Made by a program: the position numbers and the translations under genes. Shown here in pieces: positions 1 to 6,905 of a stretch of DNA of 8,160 nt. Position 1 is the stretch's first letter. Every line of letters begins with the position of its first letter. Source of the DNA: an uncultured Selenomonadaceae bacterium (GTDB taxonomy: Bacteria > Bacillota > Negativicutes > Selenomonadales > Selenomonadaceae); NCBI GenBank assembly GCA_905236325.1, contig CAJOPJ010000217.1, positions 1-8,160 on the forward strand, in the 5' to 3' direction. The notes beneath the pieces were generated by a model, which was not told the origin of the DNA, made no database searches, and worked only from the letters and a program-made list of their open reading frames with translations.

Positions 1-357
1 AAGGAAGTCGGCATTCAAATTCAAACTATACCAGGCGTACCGGCGTTTTTATCTATCGCGTCTTATATCGGCAGACCGCAAAGTTTCGGCAATGATATTA
101 TGACTGTAATTCCTGCGACGGCTGACAAAGATAAAATTTCTACCGCGCTTGATTATGCAGATACAACTGTGCTGATGAAAGTTTACAAAAATTTTGCTGA
201 AATTGTGGATTTGTTGGAAGAAAAAAATATGCTTGATAAAGCTTTGCTTGTCAGTCGTCAAGGCTTGGAAGGTGAAAAAATTATCACGGACTTGAAGAAA
301 CATAAATTCGACAAATTAAATTACCTTTCGACAATTTTAACCGAAAAATCCAACTGA
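1..357 (+). CDS. cbiL: Precorrin-2 / cobalt-precorrin-2 C20-methyltransferase, C-terminal part (5' end outside window)
   Basis: The reading frame is open from base 1 and ends at TGA 355-357, giving the last 118 residues. The family methylates C20 of (cobalt-)precorrin-2 with S-adenosylmethionine in the cytoplasm, an early step of corrin ring synthesis. What shows this: the fragment begins with a TIPGVPAF-type segment (residues 9-16), followed by a GRP turn, an AVLPAT-like stretch (VIPATAD), VLMKVYKN, a helix LLEEKNMLDKALLV, an SRQGLEGE stretch and a terminal YLSTILTEK. This order is that of the C-terminal half of tetrapyrrole methylases of the CobI/CbiL type. An anaerobic host (see the oxidoreductase downstream) favours the cobalt-early CbiL version over aerobic CobI; that choice is inference. 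The first ATG in frame (100) is internal and not a start. A terminator follows 13 bases after the stop, so this is probably the last gene of its operon. The missing N-terminal half should carry the rest of the SAM site. Confidence 0.86.
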   Translation, partial: KEVGIQIQTIPGVPAFLSIASYIGRPQSFGNDIMTVIPATADKDKISTALDYADTTVLMKVYKNFAEIVDLLEEKNMLDKALLVSRQGLEGEKIITDLKKHKFDKLNYLSTILTEKSN

Positions 358-370
358 AAAAAATTTTTTA

Positions 371-395
371 CCTCCATTCGGAGGCTTTTTTTTTT
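371..395 (+). terminator. Rho-independent terminator after cbiL
   Basis: CCTCC (371-375) and GGAGG (380-384) form a GC-rich 5-bp stem around an ATTC loop. One C and then ten T (386-395) follow. An A/T-rich run precedes the stem (357-370), so it could also work weakly in the other direction. It sits directly behind the cbiL stop. Confidence 0.85.
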
Positions 396-453
396 GCAAA
401 TTATTTTTTATTGCAAGTGTTTGAAAATAAATTGTCAAAATAAAAAAAATTTC

Positions 454-472
454 CTCCCAATCGGAGTTTTTT
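454..472 (+). terminator. Second, weaker terminator-like hairpin in the cbiL-MATE spacer
   Basis: CTCC (454-457) pairs with GGAG (463-466) around a five-base loop, followed by six T (467-472) and preceded by a run of A. The stem is only 4 bp, so termination would be weak. It resembles the first hairpin in sequence (CCTCC, a short AT-containing loop, CGGAG). Because the best promoter for the next gene starts just after it (474), it is more likely a back-up terminator than an attenuator. Confidence 0.45.
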
Positions 473-473
473 A

Positions 474-502
474 TTGAAAAAAACTATCAGCTATGTTATT
501 TT
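474..502 (+). promoter_or_regulatory. Candidate sigma-70-type promoter for the MATE gene
   Basis: A -35 box TTGAAA (474-479, 5 of 6 to consensus) and a -10 box TATTTT (497-502, 4 of 6) are separated by exactly 17 bases. Transcription would begin near 509, leaving about 25 untranslated bases before the ATG at 534. This fits the choice of that ATG and argues against translation from the TTG at 474, which would lie inside the promoter. Confidence 0.55.
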
Positions 503-520
503 ATTGAAAATATTTTTCAA

Positions 521-527
521 GAGGAAG
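521..527 (+). promoter_or_regulatory. Ribosome binding site deciding the MATE start
   Basis: GAGGAAG lies six bases before the ATG at 534. There is no comparable purine-rich site before the upstream in-frame TTG at 474, so 534 is the start. Confidence 0.75.
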
Positions 528-533
528 TTTTTA

Positions 534-1874
534 ATGACAATAACACAGCAAGAAAAAAAATATTTACAAATTGCAATGCCGGCTGCACTTGAAGGCGTGC
601 TGATGATTTTGCTTTGCAATGTAGATTTAATAATGGTCGGAGTACTTGGAACTTCAGCCATAGCGGCAGTAAGTATTTTCACTCAGCCGCGAATGATGAT
701 TTTGTGCTTAGCGCGTTCGCTTGCTTCGGCTGTAACATTGATTGCGGCAAAATTTTTCGGTATGGACTTGAAAGACAAAGCGTCGGAAATTTTAAAACAA
801 ACATTATTTGTTGGCGCAATTTTGCTTGGAATAATTCACGCCGGCTTTTTTGTTTACTTGGACAAAATTTTGTTGTGGATGGGCGCACAGGTTGAATATT
901 TACCGCTGGCTATGGAATATGCACAGCTTGCGGTTGTGGCAGTTTATTTTACTTCGCTGACTGCAATTTTACAGGCGGTTATGATTGGTTTTGGCGATAC
1001 AAAATCTGTACTGCTTACAAATGTACAGGGAAATATTTTAAATGTAATACTCAACGCGCTGTTAATTTTTGGCTTGGATTTAGGCGTTAAAGGCGCGGCT
1101 ATTGGAACTGTTGCAGGAACTTTTTATACGCTGGCTTACACTGTGAAAATTTTGCACGGCAACAAGATTTTTGCTTCGGGAAGTTTTCTGCCTACCAAAA
1201 AATATTTCAAGGACTTTCTGCCAATTTTCGGCGGCGTTTTCAGCGAACAAGGTTTTGAACGCGTCGGAATGGTTTTATACACCAGAATGGTCGCGGAACT
1301 TGGCGTTGTACCTTACGCAATCCACTCAATCTGCATGAACTTCTGCGATTTTTATTACAGTTTTAGCGGCGGACTTGGTAAAGCCGGCATGGTTTTAGCC
1401 GGTCAATCTGTCGGCAAAAAAAATTTTGACGACTGGAAAAATTATCTTGAAGTTGGAATGAAATTCGGCTTGATATTTTCAGTTGCGGCTTTTGTTTTTA
1501 TTTTTGTTTTTCGAACTGAAATTTTGTCGCTATACTCAAATGACGCAGAAATTTTTGCACTTGGCAGTTTGATTATGATTATTGTTGCGGCAGTTAGTTT
1601 GCCGGAGGCTTACGCGCTGATTGGCGCAGGAATTTTGCGTGGCAGTGGCAGAACTTCGCAAGTCGCAATTTATTCTCTGGTTAGCATTGCAATTCTCCGT
1701 CCAATAATCACCTACATTTTTATTTCAGTGCTTGAACTTGGACTTTTAGGCGCGTGGATTGCATTGGCTATTGACCAAAGTTTGCGTGCAAAGATAAGTT
1801 GGACGCTTATAAATAATTTACAAAAATCTAAAAATGCTGAAAAAATTATTTTTCAGGACACATCAGTTGAATAA
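534..1874 (+). CDS. MATE-family multidrug/organic cation efflux transporter
   Basis: The gene encodes 446 residues, the usual MATE length, predicted as an inner-membrane protein of about 12 hydrophobic segments in two six-helix halves. MATE proteins export organic cations and other toxic compounds in exchange for Na+ or H+. Visible hallmarks are an N-terminal Pro in AMPAALEG (residues 14-21), NVDLIMVGVLGT with Asp31 (29-40), GFGDTK (152-157), NALLIFG followed by LGVKGAAIGT (174-192), AGQSVG (289-294) and GILRGSGRT (366-374), the last mirroring the GDTK loop in the second half. An LGLLGAWIA segment (402-410) repeats the GVKGAAIGT motif of the first half. The hydrophilic C-terminus (about 425-446) is short. 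The start at 534 is set by GAGGAAG six bases upstream; a TTG at 474 would add 20 residues and is rejected. It lies alone between a terminator and the oxidoreductase promoter, so context gives no substrate. The subfamily (MepA-, NorM- or DinF-like) cannot be settled by eye. Confidence 0.93.
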   Translation: MTITQQEKKYLQIAMPAALEGVLMILLCNVDLIMVGVLGTSAIAAVSIFTQPRMMILCLARSLASAVTLIAAKFFGMDLKDKASEILKQTLFVGAILLGIIHAGFFVYLDKILLWMGAQVEYLPLAMEYAQLAVVAVYFTSLTAILQAVMIGFGDTKSVLLTNVQGNILNVILNALLIFGLDLGVKGAAIGTVAGTFYTLAYTVKILHGNKIFASGSFLPTKKYFKDFLPIFGGVFSEQGFERVGMVLYTRMVAELGVVPYAIHSICMNFCDFYYSFSGGLGKAGMVLAGQSVGKKNFDDWKNYLEVGMKFGLIFSVAAFVFIFVFRTEILSLYSNDAEIFALGSLIMIIVAAVSLPEAYALIGAGILRGSGRTSQVAIYSLVSIAILRPIITYIFISVLELGLLGAWIALAIDQSLRAKISWTLINNLQKSKNAEKIIFQDTSVE

Positions 1875-1877
1875 AAT

Positions 1878-1891
1878 TTTACTTTTGTAAA
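1878..1891. promoter_or_regulatory. Inverted repeat over the -35 region (possible operator)
   Basis: TTTAC (1878-1882) and GTAAA (1887-1891) are perfect 5-base inverted arms around TTTT, covering the -35 box of the oxidoreductase promoter. A regulator bound here would be well placed to block or help RNA polymerase. The site is short and AT-rich, so chance occurrence is possible. No regulator gene is present in the window. Confidence 0.3.
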
Positions 1892-1906
1892 TTGCCGTGT
1901 TATAAT
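1878..1906 (+). promoter_or_regulatory. Extended -10 promoter for the pyruvate:ferredoxin oxidoreductase gene
   Basis: A perfect -10 box TATAAT (1901-1906) is preceded by TGT (1898-1900), an extended -10 of the TGN type. A 17-base spacer leads back to a partial -35, TTTACT (1878-1883, 4 of 6). The predicted start is near 1913, some 37 bases before the ATG. The -35 overlaps the dyad TTTAC-TTTT-GTAAA (1878-1891), a possible operator. Confidence 0.7.
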
Positions 1907-1931
1907 CGCTTGAGTCTTTTTTGTATACTTG

Positions 1932-1938
1932 AAGGGAG
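1932..1938 (+). promoter_or_regulatory. Ribosome binding site of the oxidoreductase gene
   Basis: AAGGGAG ends 11 bases before the ATG at 1950, a slightly long but workable spacing. It overlaps and follows the in-frame TTG at 1929, so that TTG cannot be served by it. Confidence 0.6.
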
Positions 1939-1949
1939 ATATTAAGCGT

Positions 1950-4900
1950 ATGGCTAAAAAAATGAAGACAATGGACGGCAACGCGGCTGCCGCGTATGTA
2001 TCCTATGCGTTCACTGAAGTTGCGGCAATTTATCCGATAACTCCGTCGTCACCAATGGCTGAAAGCGTTGATGAAATGGCTGCAAAAGGCGCGAAAAATA
2101 TTTTCGGTCACAAAGTCAGATTGGTTGAACTGCAGTCGGAAGGCGGCGCGGCAGGAACTGTTCATGGCAGTTTGCAAGCAGGAGCTTTGACTACAACTTA
2201 CACAGCGTCGCAAGGTTTCTTGCTGATGATTCCTAACCTGTACAAAATTGCAGGCGAACTTTTGCCTGGCGTTTTCCATGTTTCGGCACGCGCACTTGCA
2301 ACTTCAACACTGAACATTTTTGGCGACCATCAAGATGTTATGTCAGCGCGTCAAACAGGTTGTGCAATGTTGGCTGAATCCAGCGTTCAGGAAGTTATGG
2401 ACTTGGCGGCAGTTGCGCATTTAGTTGCTATTAAAGGCAGAGTTCCTTTCATTAACTTCTTTGACGGTTTCCGCACATCGCATGAAATTCAGAAAATTGA
2501 AGTCATTGACTACGCAGATCTTGCGAAGTTGGTTGACTACAAAGCTATTGAAGTTTTCCGACGCAGTGCATTGAATCCCGATCACCCTGTCATTCGCGGC
2601 ACAGCTACAAATCCTGATGTTTATTTCCAATTCCGCGAAACTATCAATAAAAATTATGACGCGCTGCCTGATTTGGTTGAAGAGGCTATGGCGCAAATTG
2701 CTAAAATCACCGGACGCGAACATCACATTTTTGACTACTACGGCGCACCTGACGCTGACAGAATTATTATTGCGATTGGTTCAGGTTGCCAAACAGCCGA
2801 AGAGGCGGCTAAGTATCTCAATGACAAAGGCGAAAAAGTCGGCGTTATCAGCGTTCATCTTTACAGACCTTTCAGCGTTAAACATTTCTTGAACGCAATT
2901 CCTAAAACTGTCAAGAAAATTGCTGTACTTGACAGAACTAAAGAAGCCGGCGCGATTGGCGAACCTTTATATCTTGATGTCAGAGCAGCATTTTATGATT
3001 CTGAACTTTCACCTGTCATTGTTGGTGGTCGTTATGGTCTTGGCGGCAAAGATACAACGCCGGATCAAATGTTGGCAGTCTTTGAAGAACTTAAAAAAGA
3101 CGCGCCAATGAATGGCTTTACAATCGGCATTAACGACGATGTAACATACAAATCACTTGACGCAGGCAACCACGATGTTGACTTGACACCGGAAGGCACA
3201 ACTGCTTGCAAATTCTGGGGTCTTGGTTCGGACGGCACAGTTGGCGCAAATAAATCTGCAATTAAAATTATCGGCGATAATACCGACCTTTACGCGCAGG
3301 CTTATTTTGCTTACGACTCAAAAAAATCCGGCGGTATCACCATGAGCCATTTGCGTTTTGGTAAGTCGCCTATCAATTCGCCGTACTTAATTACTAAACC
3401 TGACTTTGTTTCCTGTTCACAAAAAAGTTATGTTCACAATTACAATTTAATTGCAGGTATGAAACGCGGCGGAACATTTTTACTCAACACAGACCAGACT
3501 GACGAAGAATTAAGCCGCGAACTTCCGGCAAGCTATAAACGCTACATTGCGGAAAATGATATTAAATTTTACACAGTCAACGCAGTTAAAATCGCCGGTG
3601 AACTTGGTCTTGGCGGACGCTTTAATATGGTTATGCAATCTGCGTTCTTTAAGCTGGCTGATATTATTCCGATTGATGAAGCTGTTAAGTACCTGAAAGA
3701 CGCTGTTGAAAAATCTTATGGCAAGAAAGGTCCTCAAATTGTCGAAATGAACTGCGGCGCAATTGATAAAGGTATTGAGGCACTGCATCAAGTTCAAGTT
3801 CCTGCTGACTGGAAAAATGCGCAAGATGAACCTAAAGTTGAACGCAATGTACCTAAATTTATTAGCGATATTCAAGAAGTTATGAACAGGCAGGAAGGCG
3901 AAATTTTGCCTGTAAGTACTTTTATGGACGCGGCGGATGGAACTTTCCCACTTGGCGGCTCTGCTTATGAAAAACGCGGCACTGCAATTAAAGTTCCTTG
4001 CTGGGATAAAGATAAGTGCATTGGCTGTAATCAGTGTTCATTTGTTTGCCCGCACGCGGCTATCAGACCTGTTTTGACAACTCCTGAAGAACTTCAAAAC
4101 GCGCCCGAAGGTATGCCGTCAATTCCGTCCAAAATTTCCAAAGGCGCGTACAATCTTACAATCGCTGTTTCAACTATGGACTGCTTAGGTTGCGGAAATT
4201 GTGCGCAAGTTTGCCCAAAACAGGCTTTGACAATGACACCGCTTGATGACGAACAAAAAGCTAAACAAAAATATTTCGACTATGGCGTTGACGCTACAAA
4301 AGTTGCGCCGAAAGAAAATCCAACTAAAAAATCAACAGTTATCGGCAGTCAGTTTGAAAAGCCTTTGTTTGAATTTAGCGGCGCGTGTGCCGGTTGCGGC
4401 GAAACTCCTTACGCTAAACTTTTGACACAGCTTTTCGGCGACAGAATGATGATTGCTAACGCGACAGGTTGCAGTTCAATCTGGGGCGCGTCGGCTCCTG
4501 CAATGCCTTACACCAAAAATCACAAAGGTCACGGTCCTGCTTGGGGCAATTCGCTCTTTGAAGACAACGCGGAATATGGTTTAGGTATGTGCGTTGGCGT
4601 TCGTGCGATTCGTGGCAAATTGGTTTACGACGCGACTATTGCGATTGAGGAAGGCAAAGGCAGTCACGAACTACGCGCGGCTTTGGCTGATTGGAAAGAA
4701 AATCGCAAGGTTAGTGAAAACGCACGCGAACGCGCCGACAAGCTGATTGCTTTCCTTGAACGCGAAAAAGGCGACGACGAAGTCCTCAACAGAATTTATG
4801 ATAACCGCGACTTCTTGGTTAAGCGTTCACATTGGATTCTTGGCGGCGACGGCTGGGCTTATGATATTGGTTATGGCGGCTTAGATCATGTTTTGGCTAG

Positions 4901-5477
4901 CGGCGAAAATATCAATGTCTTTGTGTTTGATACCGAAGTTTATTCCAACACCGGCGGACAGGCATCGAAGTCCACTCCTGCTGCTGCAATTGCTCAATTT
5001 GCAGCTACCGGTAAACGCACCAAGAAAAAAGATCTCGGCAAAATGGCAATGAGTTATGGCTATGTTTATGTAGCGCAAGTCAACATGGGCGCAGATCAAA
5101 ATCAGTTGCTGAAGGCGATTACAGAGGCTGAGGCTTATAATGGTCCTTCGCTGATTATTGCTTACGCACCTTGCATAAATCACGGAATTAGAAAAGGCAT
5201 GGGCAACAGTCAACTTGAAGGCAAACTTGCTGTTGAGTGTGGTTACTGGGCTAACTGGCGTTACAATCCACAGCTTGTCGGCACCGGCAAAAATCCTTTC
5301 ACGCTGGATTCTAAAGAACCTGACTTTGCTAAGTTCCAAGAATTTTTGCAGGGCGAAGTTCGCTACAGTTCGCTTATGCGCAACTTCCCTGACGAAGCGG
5401 AAGCATTGTTTGCTAAAACTCAAAAAGACGCCGAAGAAAGACTTCAAAGCTACAAAATTCTTGCAGGTAAAGCCTAA
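1950..5477 (+). CDS. nifJ: Pyruvate:ferredoxin (flavodoxin) oxidoreductase, single-chain
   Basis: This cytoplasmic enzyme of 1175 residues oxidises pyruvate and CoA to acetyl-CoA and CO2 and passes two electrons to ferredoxin, the central pyruvate step of anaerobic fermenters. Domain order is complete. The N-terminal POR domain carries YPITPSSP (28-35, with Thr31), Glu64 in LQSEGG and Arg114 in SARALA; these positions coincide with the pyruvate/TPP contacts known in the Desulfovibrio africanus enzyme. The gamma-type domain begins near WGLGSDGTVGANK (423 onward). Two 4Fe-4S motifs follow: C690, C693, C696, C700 (CIGCNQC) and C745, C748, C751, C755 (CLGCGNC). The TPP domain has C813/C816 (CAGC), C841 and C1075, matching the four ligands of the proximal cluster, plus GGDGWAYD (965-972) and YSNTGGQ (998-1004) for Mg-TPP. 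The ATG at 1950 was chosen because MAKKMKTMDGN is a typical start; a TTG at 1929 would add seven residues. The protein stops where the D. africanus C-terminal extension would begin, as in most homologues. It is transcribed from its own promoter, perhaps with read-through from the MATE gene. Confidence 0.98.
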   Translation: MAKKMKTMDGNAAAAYVSYAFTEVAAIYPITPSSPMAESVDEMAAKGAKNIFGHKVRLVELQSEGGAAGTVHGSLQAGALTTTYTASQGFLLMIPNLYKIAGELLPGVFHVSARALATSTLNIFGDHQDVMSARQTGCAMLAESSVQEVMDLAAVAHLVAIKGRVPFINFFDGFRTSHEIQKIEVIDYADLAKLVDYKAIEVFRRSALNPDHPVIRGTATNPDVYFQFRETINKNYDALPDLVEEAMAQIAKITGREHHIFDYYGAPDADRIIIAIGSGCQTAEEAAKYLNDKGEKVGVISVHLYRPFSVKHFLNAIPKTVKKIAVLDRTKEAGAIGEPLYLDVRAAFYDSELSPVIVGGRYGLGGKDTTPDQMLAVFEELKKDAPMNGFTIGINDDVTYKSLDAGNHDVDLTPEGTTACKFWGLGSDGTVGANKSAIKIIGDNTDLYAQAYFAYDSKKSGGITMSHLRFGKSPINSPYLITKPDFVSCSQKSYVHNYNLIAGMKRGGTFLLNTDQTDEELSRELPASYKRYIAENDIKFYTVNAVKIAGELGLGGRFNMVMQSAFFKLADIIPIDEAVKYLKDAVEKSYGKKGPQIVEMNCGAIDKGIEALHQVQVPADWKNAQDEPKVERNVPKFISDIQEVMNRQEGEILPVSTFMDAADGTFPLGGSAYEKRGTAIKVPCWDKDKCIGCNQCSFVCPHAAIRPVLTTPEELQNAPEGMPSIPSKISKGAYNLTIAVSTMDCLGCGNCAQVCPKQALTMTPLDDEQKAKQKYFDYGVDATKVAPKENPTKKSTVIGSQFEKPLFEFSGACAGCGETPYAKLLTQLFGDRMMIANATGCSSIWGASAPAMPYTKNHKGHGPAWGNSLFEDNAEYGLGMCVGVRAIRGKLVYDATIAIEEGKGSHELRAALADWKENRKVSENARERADKLIAFLEREKGDDEVLNRIYDNRDFLVKRSHWILGGDGWAYDIGYGGLDHVLASGENINVFVFDTEVYSNTGGQASKSTPAAAIAQFAATGKRTKKKDLGKMAMSYGYVYVAQVNMGADQNQLLKAITEAEAYNGPSLIIAYAPCINHGIRKGMGNSQLEGKLAVECGYWANWRYNPQLVGTGKNPFTLDSKEPDFAKFQEFLQGEVRYSSLMRNFPDEAEALFAKTQKDAEERLQSYKILAGKA

Positions 5478-5494
5478 ATAATTTTTAAATTTGC

Positions 5495-5554
5495 AATGCG
5501 TAATTTAAGTTGTTGGAAAACTAATCACTAACAGCTTTCATTACGCATTTTTTT
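5495..5554 (+). terminator. Two-tier hairpin with T-tract after the oxidoreductase gene
   Basis: A perfect 10-bp outer stem, AATGCGTAAT (5495-5504) with ATTACGCATT (5540-5549), encloses a 2x2 internal mismatch. A second 10-bp stem follows inside, AAGTTGTTGG (5507-5516) with CTAACAGCTT (5528-5537), which contains two G-U pairs and an 11-base loop. A T run (5548-5554) abuts the outer stem, as in an intrinsic terminator. It begins 17 bases after the stop codon. The total stem of about 20 bp is longer than a normal terminator, so the unit may also be an interspersed repeat or an mRNA 3'-end stabiliser. Confidence 0.7.
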
Positions 5555-5591
5555 CAATATTTTTTCAAAAGCGACAATCAGTATTTTTTCA

Positions 5592-5605
5592 TATAACTAT
5601 GTTAT
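5592..5605 (+). promoter_or_regulatory. Weak candidate promoter/operator before the PIN/TRAM gene
   Basis: TATAAC (5592-5597) resembles a -10 box, but no good -35 lies at 16-18 bases; GCGACA (5571-5576) is only 15 away. The same stretch contains the small inverted repeat ATAAC-TAT-GTTAT (5593-5605). A promoter is expected here because a terminator precedes it, but the exact boxes are uncertain. Confidence 0.25.
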
Positions 5606-5624
5606 TGTGTTGTAGGTTGTGAAC

Positions 5625-5630
5625 GGAGGT
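5625..5630 (+). promoter_or_regulatory. Strong ribosome binding site deciding the PIN/TRAM start
   Basis: GGAGGT is a near-ideal Shine-Dalgarno ending seven bases before the ATG at 5638. The in-frame GTG at 5629 overlaps this site and is therefore not the start. Confidence 0.85.
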
Positions 5631-5637
5631 GAATTTT

Positions 5638-6867
5638 ATGTTAAATAAAGTTGTGAGATTTTTTATAGCTTTTACATTTGCAATTTTAGGCGGCGCACTT
5701 TTGAAGTTGGCAAGTCCGCTTTTAGCAACATTTATAACGCTGGAATTGTTAAGAGCCGACACAGGTATTTTTGAACTTACGCTTGCAAATTTAATCTGCA
5801 TTGTTGCCGGCGCAATTTTTGGCGGAGTCGCCGGCTGGTTAATATCGCCATTTTTCGTGCGCAAACTTAGCAGTTTCAGTGCATTTGTTGAAAAAAATCT
5901 CAGCAAAATGCCAATCAACGACGTTATCGCCGGTAGCATTGGTTTGGCAATAGGACTTATTATCGCGGATTTATTGGGAAATGCTTTTTCGCGAATCCCC
6001 TACGTTGGAAACTACATTCCAATTATCTTTAGCATTGTGCTCGGTTATCTCGGAATACATTTGACTATCAAAAAGCGCAAAGAACTTGCCGGCAGTTTTG
6101 AATTTGTGCCTCGCGTCTTAAAAGATGTTTTGCGCAGTCGGGAACTTCCAAAGCAAGATAAACTTACAGAAATTCAACAAGCCGAAGTGGCAGAAGAAAA
6201 TTTACCTGAAATTATGCAAGAAAGCTTGCCTATTGAACACAAAGTCAGCTTGTTAAAAGTTAAACCTGACAAAAGCAAAAATTACAAATTGCTCGACACA
6301 AATGTTATTATCGACGGCAGAATTGCTGATATTTGCAAAACAGGTTTCCTTGAAGGCACTTTGTTAATTCCGGTTTTTGTTTTGGAAGAATTGCAACACA
6401 TTGCTGATTCGCCCTATTCACTGCGCAGAGTTCGCGGTCGTCGCGGTTTAGATATTTTGCAGAAAATGCGCGATGATGATACTTTGCATATCGAAGTTAT
6501 GAATATTGACTTTGAGGACATTGCTGAAGTTGATTCAAAACTTGTGCGTCTTGCACAAAAAGTCGAAGGCAAAATTATTACCAATGACTTCAATTTGAAC
6601 AAAGTTGCCCAACTGCGTGGCGTCGAAGTTTTGAACATCAATGACCTTTCAAACGCAGTAAAGCCTGTTGTAATTCCCGGCGAGGTTATGCGCGTTCAGG
6701 TTGTCAAAGACGGCAAAGAACCGGGACAAGGCGTTGCTTATCTTGACGACGGTACAATGATTGTTATTGAAAATGGTCACAGATATTTAAGCAGAACTAT
6801 TGCCGTTGAAGTTACTTCTGCGCTTCAAACTTCAGCCGGCAGAATGATTTTTGCTAAACCGCAATGA
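5638..6867 (+). CDS. yacL: Membrane-anchored PIN/TRAM-domain protein (YacL family)
   Basis: The 409-residue protein has three parts. Residues 1-150 hold four hydrophobic segments (about 6-26, 50-72, 95-117 and 125-145), which anchor it in the membrane. A linker rich in charged residues (about 150-215) leads to a PIN nuclease-like domain (about 215-335) with KLLDTNVIIDGR and acidic residues D220, E250, D299 (VDSKL) and D317 (TNDFN), the usual metal-binding set. A C-terminal TRAM domain (about 345-409), an OB-fold that binds RNA, starts at VIPGEVMRV and includes a GQGVAYLDDGTMIV stretch. The architecture is that of Bacillus subtilis YacL. PIN domains usually cleave RNA, and the intact acidic residues suggest activity here, but the cellular role of the family is not settled and none is claimed. 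In Bacillus yacL lies near disA and ispD; here it instead precedes a CheB-like gene 38 bases downstream. The ATG at 5638 is preceded by GGAGGT; a GTG at 5629 would add three residues. Confidence 0.9.
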   Translation: MLNKVVRFFIAFTFAILGGALLKLASPLLATFITLELLRADTGIFELTLANLICIVAGAIFGGVAGWLISPFFVRKLSSFSAFVEKNLSKMPINDVIAGSIGLAIGLIIADLLGNAFSRIPYVGNYIPIIFSIVLGYLGIHLTIKKRKELAGSFEFVPRVLKDVLRSRELPKQDKLTEIQQAEVAEENLPEIMQESLPIEHKVSLLKVKPDKSKNYKLLDTNVIIDGRIADICKTGFLEGTLLIPVFVLEELQHIADSPYSLRRVRGRRGLDILQKMRDDDTLHIEVMNIDFEDIAEVDSKLVRLAQKVEGKIITNDFNLNKVAQLRGVEVLNINDLSNAVKPVVIPGEVMRVQVVKDGKEPGQGVAYLDDGTMIVIENGHRYLSRTIAVEVTSALQTSAGRMIFAKPQ

Positions 6868-6893
6868 TAGTAAATAATAGATTACAAGGCGGC

Positions 6894-6900
6894 AAGGTGG
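6894..6900 (+). promoter_or_regulatory. Ribosome binding site deciding the CheB-like start
   Basis: AAGGTGG ends five bases before the ATG at 6906. It favours that codon over the upstream in-frame ATG at 6864, which overlaps the preceding stop codon but has no purine-rich site in front of it. Confidence 0.65.
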
Positions 6901-6905
6901 TAAGT

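Noticed and set aside
395..416. Repeated TTGCAA motif in the cbiL-MATE spacer as a regulator site
   Set aside because: The two copies are short, self-complementary and in very AT-rich sequence, so chance is the simplest explanation.
474..533. N-terminal extension of the MATE gene from the TTG at 474
   Set aside because: No ribosome binding site precedes it, it coincides with the likely -35 box, and GAGGAAG sits properly before the ATG at 534.
1878..1893. Terminator for the MATE gene in TTTAC-TTTT-GTAAA
   Set aside because: The stem is 5 bp and AT-rich with no T-tract behind it; better explained as part of the next gene's promoter region.
1883..1906. Rex-type redox operator upstream of the oxidoreductase gene
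   Set aside because: TTGTAAA is present, but the matching right half of the Rex palindrome is absent at the right spacing.
1929..1949. Seven-residue N-terminal extension of the oxidoreductase from a TTG
   Set aside because: The only purine-rich site lies at or after this codon, and the family start matches the ATG at 1950.
4881..5447. 188-codon open frame on the minus strand inside the oxidoreductase gene
   Set aside because: It is fully inside a well-supported gene, resembles no family I know, and has the Cys/Phe/Arg-rich look of an antisense shadow. The same applies to minus-strand frames at 3510-3875, 2421-2726 and 5589-5939.
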